From assembly GCA_041401985.1 (NCBI GenBank), contig JAWKTE010000005.1, forward strand, positions 124,001 to 188,000: DNA of 64,000 nucleotides. The letters run 5' to 3'. The DNA is from JACKHA01 sp041401985. GTDB taxonomy: Bacteria > Planctomycetota > Phycisphaerae > Phycisphaerales > UBA1924. Shown piece after piece: positions 55,601 to 59,659 of the stretch (positions are counted from its first letter, which is position 1; each line of letters starts with the position of its first letter). The notes below the pieces were generated by a model, which was not told where the DNA came from, searched no databases, and saw nothing but the letters and a program-made list of their open reading frames with translations. A program made the translations under genes and the position numbers.

Positions 55601-57809
55601 CGCGGCCCTGGCCCCGCGCCTCCAGAACCTGATGCGCGAGCGCCTCGACGCCCAGCGCATCACCGGCGAACGCTCCAGCCCGTCCGACGTGTTCCGCGTC
55701 GAGGCCGACCCCGCCAACAACCTGCTCATCGTCGCCGCCAGCGACGAGAACCTGCGCGTGATCAACGACCTGGTGGGCGCCCTGACCCAGGCCGGCGCCC
55801 CCGCGCTGGCCCAGGACATCCGCACCGAGATCATCCAGGTCCTCCACGCCCGCGTCGACGACATCGCCGAGTCCATCGAGTCGCTCTACGTCCGGCGCGA
55901 GAACGAACGCCGCGGCGAGAACGCGGTCTCGGTCATCCCCAACACCCGCCTCAACTCGCTGGTCGTCGCCGGGTCCGAGGCCGACATCGCCGCGATCCGC
56001 ACGCTCGCCCAGCGCCTCGACGCCGAGCGCGTCAACATCGAGCAGGTGCTTGAGCGGATCGAACTCCGCTCGGCCAACGCGCTCGAGGTCGTGGGCCTCC
56101 TTCAGAACGTGCTGGCCGGCCGCCCGATCTCGGGGCGGGCCGCCAACGCCCGCGAGCAGGCGATCCGCCTGACCTACCGCGACCAGATCGCCGAGGCCAG
56201 CCTCGACGGGGCGATCCTCGACCTGGTCCGTGTCGAGCCCGACCTGCGAACCAACTCGGTGGTCGTCAACGCTCCACGCCCGGTCTACGAACTCATCCGC
56301 GCCATCGTCACCGACCTGGACACCACCAAGGCCGGCGAGCGCGACATCCGGCGCTTCCGCCTCGTCAACGCCGACGCGGAGGCCATGGCCGTCCTGCTGC
56401 GCGACCTGTTCCAGCTCCGCCAGCAGGGCGACGCCTATGTGCTCATCCCGACCAACACGCTGCCAGGCGCCGCCAACCCGGACGACCCCAACGCGCTGGC
56501 CCCCCAGCCCGAGGGCTTTGGCACGCGCGTCACGCCCGTGCCCGACCAGCGCCAGCAGCTGGCCATCACGGTCGACCCGCGAACGAACACGCTCATCGTC
56601 TCCGGCACGCCCGAGTACCTCGACCTGGTCGAGGAGGTCGTGACCGACCTCGACTCGGTGGAGGCCAACAGCCGCGAGCGTGTCGTGGTCCCGCTGCGCA
56701 ACGCCAGGGCCGCCGACGTCCAGACCGTGCTGGAGAGTTACTTCCAGGACGAGGCCGACCGCATCCGCTCGGTCCTGGGCGACCAGGCCGGCTCCGTGGC
56801 CCGCCAACTGGAGCAGGAGGTCACGATCGTCGGCGACGAGTCCTCGAATCAGGTCCTCATCTCCGCGTCGCCGCGCTACATCAACACCGTCACCCAGATC
56901 GTCCGCGAACTCGACGCCCCGCCCCCGCAGGTCATGATCCAGGTGCTCATCGCCGAACTGACGATCGACGCCGAGAAGGACTGGGGCGTGGACTTCACCG
57001 CCGGCCCGTTCGGCGGCTCGATGACCTCGATCGCTTCGAATCCCGCCGGGGCCGCCATCGCCAGCGCGCTGGGCGTGCCGAACTTCTCGGTCAACTCGGC
57101 GGACTTCGGCCTGATGATCCGGGCCCTCGAGGCCCAGGGCCGCCTCGAAGTCCTCAGCCGCCCGCACGTGACCGTCAACAACAACGAGACCGCCGAGTTC
57201 AACGCCGGCGAGAACATCGCCATCGTCTCGGGCGTCGAGCGCCTCGACAATGGAAACACGCGGTCCGAGGTCGAGCGCGACGACGTTGGCATCATCCTCA
57301 ACGTCACGCCCACCATCTCGGGCGACGGGTTTGTCCGCCTCGAGGTCCACCCGACCATCTCGGCCGTGTCCGCCAGGACCACCGAGATCTCCGAGGACTT
57401 CTCCGCCCCCATCATCACCCAGCGGTTCGTTCGCACCACCGTCACCGTCAAGGACGGCGAAACCCTCGTGATCGGCGGCCTGCTCCAGACCCGCAACGAG
57501 GAGCGCCAGACCCGTACGCCGATCCTCGGGAGCATCCCCGGCATCGGCTCGATCTTCCGCACCACCCAGCAGACCAACCAGACCACCGAACTGCTCATCA
57601 TCATCACGCCGCGCGTCGTGACCGGGCACTCCGACGCCGATGTCGCCCGCCTCCGCGCCCTGTCGCAGGAGCAGATCGAACGCCTGTCCAACCCGGAGTC
57701 GGTGCAGCGGATGCTGCTCGACAGCCGAAACCTGCCGGGCATGAACGGCACGCACGCCCCGGCCCACGCCGAACCCGGCCAGCAGCCCATCCCGCGGTTC
57801 TTCCCCTGA
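43692..57809 (+). CDS. gspD: giant type II secretion secretin with about 50 N-domain modules
   Basis: The 4705-residue product is an outer-membrane secretin. The ATG at 43692 has AGGAG upstream. A signal peptide (about residues 1-34, ending ASPAFA) and a Pro/Gly/Ser-rich spacer lead to an N0-like domain (about 72-158, IRFNFAGTPWNEVLNFFSRE). Next comes an array of secretin N modules of about 82 residues, residues about 173-4413. Each has a helix-strand start (such as FPLRNAQAPAVVESLKALVG) and a strand-helix end (such as DAATNTLIVSAHTELFDEIK), usually closing in LD. I count 50. A 159-residue disordered linker (about 2095-2253) interrupts module 25. The secretin barrel is at 4414-4647 (VMIQVLIAELTID, LVIGGLLQTRNEERQTRTPI, GSIPGIGSIFR, ELLIIITPRVV), followed by a 58-residue tail. 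Usual GspD has about 650 residues. No frameshift is seen over 14 kb. Confidence 0.95.
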   Translation: MPTRRMPTPALTAFVLAAGLPTTLGAVLASPAFAQAEAPAGQTSGQPSAPPSGQPSDQPTGEGERPAYANGRPIRFNFAGTPWNEVLNFFSRESGLPIIREGQVPSGGMEFISSEAYSFADALSILNRALNVHGVHLRREGDFLYLASIENSMRRPGMVIQGGALPEGVTPDQIVTITIPLSNAVAKQVVEQVRPLVGPYGGLQSIDVQNMLILVETAAQCERIRQIVLAIDNAPAIDRDIKVFPLRNAQAPAVVESLKALVGIRTVTQLVDGNGNRTTVEEVNVSGVNLQADTRSNSVIAIGPASRIAVVAELVPILDAPAGGLAGEVRMNTYRLRTVSAETAAERLNALFRAVPDDRRPTVLPLAEAGKITVVGRESLLVQAQALLAEIDPPELNGHGATPERESRSIPLRHATPEDVERVATRLLSPRQQEVLRFTALRDQRSILIVGPSDDIDDFAALISGLDIPAQMDQEVRILHLDSADAQALVDRARELVEQTTREGTPELRVTYNARTKTLTLVGARSEISRFETIFRNVQQAAIVRETRTYQLEFAKPSDLAQRLDRLAQRVLRPNDGQAYVAPVFEPLDELQTLMVRAEPGQFLVLDTLVQRLDRERPPATQFQIVAAPPAPDGNVQGVIDRALALYAERSRGVAPADAGPIEVEFDAVSGSLLLQGRAGGLRMFNDVLAQVQQLLPPDRETRLVDVRNVEASEILGPLQELLATADPIDPVRTVPEPVIQVVERTNSLLVTAEDAQHRVIADFVRRLDVLEPGNLPPLKLLQLRTAEATAIAQMLTNQYSRRPQADRLARPVEVQADAATNTLIVSAHTELFDEIKAFVDDLNRGAEDGPERVTELFPLSVARAQDVAQAMDRLYPQPPMPVDRFNRPMPWAQQPKEVTVSADPSSNTLIIDAPADRMESLRELAAKLDRVEVPPMAELRSYRVVNADLNAIATTLQSLATQGNLSAPASSGRQAVRVVVQTEPRSGTLIVAGDEITFERVEQMLADLSAVPIERGLRIVPIANADAAAVRDRAVAIYDAQVAQIPGANPVEVTVDQESNSLSVVADAEAMQRFMRVLDELQRQAGPAREIRLIDLRLARATEVVAFLEDLVNSSASFRIGGGADPVFEAIETTNQLMVAAQPGQLPLLEALVRNLDNQQSAERPPLRILRLRATDATNLADVLNRTYNQRPIEQRARLPVEIQADGVTNTLIVSAHPDVLPEIEGIVRELNDAQLQDAEGREIRIFPLRYARADELARTIDQMFPEPPVPIDARGRPMPQLRQPREVVVRADRGTNALIVDAPVARLAGFQQIVESLDQRNVEEGIELRSYRVQRAELNAVATTIRNLAASGALQSAQRPVSVDVEPVSRTVIVSGPAEIFDQVERVLADLDGPPDRPATALKLYRLEHARADRLQPLLSQLLVTRLREQREHSGESVVDLDSLIDIAADAATNTLIISAPEPLLPVAEELIRALDTEAAAIGRNVIRVVPLTYAEASQVAGTLNQAVATMDLPSGTRPSIIASAGGNALILSGADADLKKVEELIQPLDARPTDEDTLAVETFQLEHTDAAALSATVQRLLSEQSQVDFRLLQLQVRYGDRSRLYAPPPVRVEAAPRQNALIVSAPAGTIDLARSIIERLDQPADRADQTATIFTPMRGDPSRLAQTVSRMVAATFPQARRPLELVPDAATGSIVILGTPEQSAEAARLLAEFDDRAVALPDAQIQAFDLASADAASVASMVQSMLQDRSRWPEPLRQAERAGLAIPSPMVNTDRASNRLLVSAPSLLMPVAVNLIGTLDQAPRGEAVEVSVFRLTRGDAASAAPALRSALEADRRPGSPAPVVNADAASNTLVIAASAEQMPKVRELIAGVDQAVEPAGIGVRTVFLRHARAESVAPIVESVLTRQDDAQQQMRRNVWWFDPSMLEAEPDIRVAAEPRLNAVVVSAPAAVLELAEQLVRELDVSPQGPDPSRRMVRVIPIASADASTLAESISAMFGDDLVGEAPPVIRVDASSNALIVRASNEQMQRIESLAREIDAASFSSSRQMRMVPVDRSRADAAAMAQTIRQIIEQRSGVRVEVISVDELMQRGQPGGEDPDDDKGGPKKGLSRERADPAEPAGPAESRGPLAADPLATPDPSRGATAAVLSAMMGDYAPPGSSVSTGPSTGAIAAELWGFTSPERTPKRATPVPAALPARNTADLAASLWTSAAVATPAQPTQPEARPATPSPSPTQPAASPTPEPPPAESAAGSITIAVDPRTNSLLVIGSPRLTDQVAALADDLASQIPPEPTTVRVIALPDSADPQSINQIIQQTVRQVGRAEPRNPGGFTGPVASTPDPAGGAIIVWANDTDFAVLGDLIAAVASPAAADTLSVKIYPLRTLTAPAAARAVNDLLGTNPRGRQAQRMLSLALAEEPGLARTFDPSQVRVTPNPGGTALIVTGPSDVLPLLDRFVALIDQTPVADRASIRQYALANARAGDLLRTLQPLLRAQARQDDSSLPEPALVADDRTNSLFITAADVQHEQIELLIAAADAETSEPDLELAIITLQQAMPSTVQRIVEQVIIGRDPARRDRVQISAQDNSALFVVRAPAEDIEQIRAIVAEVDTAETTGLPVRTVRLERADAQNVARALQQFFQARAQASGRPGQRSENRVAITGDRQSGVLVVAASDEDFAQVQAMVADFDAPAEHREMVYRIIRLENALASEIETTIDQIQWTTFEERVWGNRNNDQMQDRLYLTVNDRLNAVVAVGQGEMIDTVEALVRALDVPTARANTRTVRTVPVEGSADLRAIASVIEDAMRNPDLPWWQDNDPDGVIVQVDNTRRLVILVGPGAKVDQAADFVAELAREPDRAGRVVTSIALAYADADAAARSLNQFFRDRNRAAGRPLESISIIGSSAGNVLLVSADEETMPLLREMVGQVDRPEMGDDRTIEVYALRNARAAETATTIRNTFPRTGRNDEQVIVTPLASSNSLVVSAPRNMLANVDTLIAQLDAPLTDAQGTMVTVPLASARAADVARALQDALPDSVQVRITPVERSNAILLSGSEEAVSLAVRQIESLDTEPVRSLREFRRVVLDAATARDVAFNIRALLRARGLATNADAPTIEYSEPDNALLISAARDQIDQIMQMVDQLDISPTAGMRTEFVRLEHAEAETAARALEVFYGDLAYAAATPAARNVTIVPDPATNSLVIHAAEAEWSGIQALLERLDSPEYDISRQLALIPLAHADAASVARTLNEGFRAPLEQQFQRDQARRAAEQQRRGGGQDPQGNQTPAAGPPVLIAPEDTPSVAAEPQTNSLVVFASRDDIERIRALVEQLDVPGFARLPEAHVIPIVGAEARDIAEAVRQMYVSTLPREAGSNRSVIVWGDPASNSVLVRASSDELVAIRSLITSLLREGLTTQAVPRILRLVAAPSVRVRDTLRTTFNPIARQRGEELAIEADRASNALIISATPDLYRQIESVAQELDAMAPQLGGQGADGGPVAGAGQAVLIIDITNNDPAAVRDLLNQMGVTRPAQGDRQGLVSEPVSIVPLTSRRALAIVAAPADAETVAALVRAIDAEPAIADQHVATIPLHLASAGPIAQTLESMLATDRNASGASPSAALTEQIRRLRLSGVGANLENIQVDLTRPIRIVPDAASNTILIASTEGNVRALTEVVKLLDTLPVGEAVVVRFFPLNNASAARIRGVINELFERGDQIRRIPGTNRSGVPTTTTGRSLAGQVAVSVDERTNALVVAGREEAVALVEVLVQQLDSDTAASWVEPEIITLQHADAIDLARTLDAVLIQGSVDDPDATALARQFGRLRMAREGARPDQMLQADIFRPVAGLAITPEESLNALIVVATPANVSVVRELVSMLDVEAAAASNTVRIFPLRFATADRIAAVLRETFRQREQVGTTRPEDQVVVSSDLRTNSLVVSTSPRSFEIVESLLSTLDAEQASPAVGIHIIRVDGVDVAALAPRLQNLMRERLDAQRITGERSSPSDVFRVEADPANNLLIVAASDENLRVINDLVGALTQAGAPALAQDIRTEIIQVLHARVDDIAESIESLYVRRENERRGENAVSVIPNTRLNSLVVAGSEADIAAIRTLAQRLDAERVNIEQVLERIELRSANALEVVGLLQNVLAGRPISGRAANAREQAIRLTYRDQIAEASLDGAILDLVRVEPDLRTNSVVVNAPRPVYELIRAIVTDLDTTKAGERDIRRFRLVNADAEAMAVLLRDLFQLRQQGDAYVLIPTNTLPGAANPDDPNALAPQPEGFGTRVTPVPDQRQQLAITVDPRTNTLIVSGTPEYLDLVEEVVTDLDSVEANSRERVVVPLRNARAADVQTVLESYFQDEADRIRSVLGDQAGSVARQLEQEVTIVGDESSNQVLISASPRYINTVTQIVRELDAPPPQVMIQVLIAELTIDAEKDWGVDFTAGPFGGSMTSIASNPAGAAIASALGVPNFSVNSADFGLMIRALEAQGRLEVLSRPHVTVNNNETAEFNAGENIAIVSGVERLDNGNTRSEVERDDVGIILNVTPTISGDGFVRLEVHPTISAVSARTTEISEDFSAPIITQRFVRTTVTVKDGETLVIGGLLQTRNEERQTRTPILGSIPGIGSIFRTTQQTNQTTELLIIITPRVVTGHSDADVARLRALSQEQIERLSNPESVQRMLLDSRNLPGMNGTHAPAHAEPGQQPIPRFFP
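44209..56930 (+). repeat. tandem array of about 50 secretin N-domain coding modules
   Basis: The repeat is at protein level, with mean spacing of about 245 nt. The most constant element is [DE]xx[ST]N[ASTR]L[IVL][IV]xA near the end of each module, for example at 46141, 47308, 48050, 51240 and 56580. Identity between modules is mostly low, so most duplications are old; one five-module block stands out as more recent. Confidence 0.9.
45565..47890 (+). repeat. duplicated five-module block inside the secretin array
   Basis: Modules 7-11 (about 45565-46735) and 12-16 (about 46736-47890) correspond one to one. Matching landmarks are VEVQADAATNTLIVSAH / VEIQADGVTNTLIVSAH, then YPQPPMPVDRFNRPMP / FPEPPVPIDARGRPMP, then LRSYRVVNADLNAIATT / LRSYRVQRAELNAVATT. 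The offset is about 1167-1170 nt. Confidence 0.8.
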
Positions 57810-57840
57810 TCGCCCCCGTCGCTCTCGCCAGAGGCACCCC

Positions 57841-58359
57841 ATGCCCCCACCCAGTCGCCATCGGCTCTCAATGCTCGGATCCATGGCGCTGGCGGCGGCC
57901 ACGTGCCTGATGCCGTCCTGCCAGACCGCCCAGCCCGAGAAGCCGGCGCCCCCGGCGCCCCTCGCGTCGTCCGCCAAGCCCACCCGCGTGGTCCCGCTGG
58001 CCGACGCGCGCGACACCGACAGCAACAACCGCCCCGACAACCTCGTGCTGCTCGTCTACCTCTTCCGCCCCGAAGAGTCCGCGATCCCGTTCTGGGCCGA
58101 CGGCCAGTTCGTGTTCACCCTCGCCGACGCCCGCGGCTCCGAGATGGCCACCTGGACCTTCGTCCGAGCCCAACTCCCCGACCACCGCACGTCCGACGCC
58201 CTCGGCCCGGCCCACTCGTTCGTCCTGAACCTCAAAGAAGCCCTCGGGACCGACGACCTCCCCGCACAGGCCGCCGCCCTCTCCGCCCAGTTCATCCGGA
58301 CCGACGGCGTCACGATCGCCTCCTCCGGGCCGCTCTCGATCCCGCTCGGCCCGCGGTAG
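57841..58359 (+). CDS. lipoprotein downstream of the giant secretin
   Basis: The 172-residue product has a short signal (LGSMALAAATCLMPSC) with a lipobox-like MPSC, so Cys27 is the likely lipid site. It has a Pro/Ala spacer and a compact beta-rich domain (TRVVPLADARDTDSNNRPDN, LVLLVYLFRPEESAIPFWAD, GQFVFTLADARGSEMATWTF). It starts 31 nt after the secretin stop on the same strand, so it is probably the last gene of the operon. In other systems a small outer-membrane lipoprotein (pilotin) carries the secretin to the outer membrane; this is a candidate by position and type only, since no pilotin sequence motif is recognisable. A general lipoprotein with an unrelated role is equally possible. Confidence 0.72.
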   Translation: MPPPSRHRLSMLGSMALAAATCLMPSCQTAQPEKPAPPAPLASSAKPTRVVPLADARDTDSNNRPDNLVLLVYLFRPEESAIPFWADGQFVFTLADARGSEMATWTFVRAQLPDHRTSDALGPAHSFVLNLKEALGTDDLPAQAAALSAQFIRTDGVTIASSGPLSIPLGPR

Positions 58360-58398
58360 GGCGCAACCGACAGGGATATCCACAGGCAACCCCGGCGT

Positions 58399-58416
58399 CT
58401 TCATGGAACCTTCACG
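58399..58416 (+). promoter_or_regulatory. possible Pho box upstream of pstS
   Basis: Two direct repeats, cttcatg (58399) and cttcacg (58410), are spaced by 11 bp, which is the repeat period of PhoB/PhoP boxes. They lie 99 nt before the pstS start. Only two units are seen, so the call is tentative. Confidence 0.45.
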
Positions 58417-58514
58417 TTCCGTGGGGGCCGGTGTCGTTGCCCTCTGGGTACCCTTCCCCGCCTGTGCAACGCCCGCGTTCGAGCGGGTAGTCCGCTGCTA
58501 CTCTGGGAGAACCC

Positions 58515-59603
58515 ATGCGCCCGAACGCCCTCCTCATGGCGATCACTCTCGCCGCGTCGGTCCTGACACTCGCGGCCTGCGGGAACGCCAACAACCCGCC
58601 CGCTTCCGGGGGTTCCCGCGGGGCGACGAACACCACAAGCAACGCCGGGGGCGGCCAGCCTGCCGGCTCCCAGTCCGAGGGGTCGGGCGCCGGGGGAGCG
58701 ACGGCGGTCACCGTCGACCCGGACCTGCCGTCCTACGTCGCCGCGGGCGCGGTTTCCGGCTCGCTCAAGAGCGTCGGGTCGGACACGATGAACAACCTGA
58801 TGGCCGCGTGGGGCTCGTCGTTCAGCGAGTTCTACCCCGCCGCCACGATCGCGGTCGAAGGGGCGGGCTCGTCGACCGCGCCGCCGGCCCTGATCCAGAG
58901 CCAGGCCCAGTTCGGCCCGATGAGCAGGGCGATGCGCCAGTCGGAGATCGACGCGTTCCGCGACCAGTTCGGCTACGAGCCAACGGCGCTCAAGACCGCG
59001 ATCGACTGCCTGGCGGTGTACGTCCACCGCGACTGCCCGCTGGAGTCGATCACGATCCCCCAGATCAAAGCCGTGTTCGGGGGCGGGCCGACGCTGACCT
59101 GGGGCGACCTGGGCGTCGAAGACCCGGCGTGGGCCGAGCAGCCGATCGCCCTGTACGGACGCAACGAGGCCTCCGGCACCTACGGCTTCTTCAAGGAGGT
59201 CGCCCTCGGCGGCACGGACTACCGCGAGACCGTCCGCGTCCAGGGCGGGTCGTCGGGCGTCGTCCAGGCCGTCGGCACCGATCCGTTCTCGATGGGCTAC
59301 TCGGGCATCGGCTACCGCACCGCCAACGTCCGCCCGCTGGCGATCGCCCGCGACGAGGGCGGCGAGGCGATGCCCCCGACCTTCGAGCACGCCCTCGACG
59401 GGTCGTACCCGCTGGCCCGCTTCCTGTACGTGTACGTCAACTACGATCGCCGCGCCGAACTCCAGCCCGCCGTGCGCGAGTTCGTCCGCCTGATCTTCAG
59501 CCGCCAGGGCCAGGAGGGCGTCGTGAAGGACGGGTACTTCCCGGTCCCGGCGGACATCGCCCGCGAGCAGCTCACGAGCGTCGGCCTGGAAGCGTCGTTC
59601 TGA
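58515..59603 (+). CDS. pstS: phosphate-binding lipoprotein PstS
   Basis: The 362-residue product is the phosphate-binding component of the Pst ABC transporter. It has a lipoprotein signal (ITLAASVLTLAACG) and a long Gly/Ser/Asn spacer. The binding-protein fold follows: GSLKSVGSDTMNNLMAAWGS, the phosphate-loop region VEGAGSSTAPPALIQSQAQF, GPMSRAMRQSEIDAFRDQFG, IALYGRNEASGTYGFFKEVA, QGGSSGVVQAVGTDPFSMGY and a C-terminal FVRLIFSRQGQEGVVKDGYF. The combination of SVGSDTM and GRNEASGTY is typical of the PstS group that goes with large-form PstC/PstA. It would be anchored in the envelope and hand phosphate to PstCA. It is the first gene of the pst operon, with a possible Pho box upstream. Confidence 0.94.
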   Translation: MRPNALLMAITLAASVLTLAACGNANNPPASGGSRGATNTTSNAGGGQPAGSQSEGSGAGGATAVTVDPDLPSYVAAGAVSGSLKSVGSDTMNNLMAAWGSSFSEFYPAATIAVEGAGSSTAPPALIQSQAQFGPMSRAMRQSEIDAFRDQFGYEPTALKTAIDCLAVYVHRDCPLESITIPQIKAVFGGGPTLTWGDLGVEDPAWAEQPIALYGRNEASGTYGFFKEVALGGTDYRETVRVQGGSSGVVQAVGTDPFSMGYSGIGYRTANVRPLAIARDEGGEAMPPTFEHALDGSYPLARFLYVYVNYDRRAELQPAVREFVRLIFSRQGQEGVVKDGYFPVPADIAREQLTSVGLEASF

Positions 59604-59659
59604 GGCGTCGCGCCGTGCGTCGTTGAGCGAGGCCCAACCCCACCGGAGACGCCGGACCG

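Noticed and set aside
43692..57809. Possible CRISPR or simple DNA repeat in the 14-kb secretin region
   Set aside because: The repeat is at protein level with variable DNA, no constant repeat-spacer pattern and an intact reading frame.
53319..58040. A 1573-residue open frame antisense to the end of the secretin gene
   Set aside because: It has the same explanation: Gly/Val/Asp-rich composition from the codon pattern of the sense strand and no domain match.
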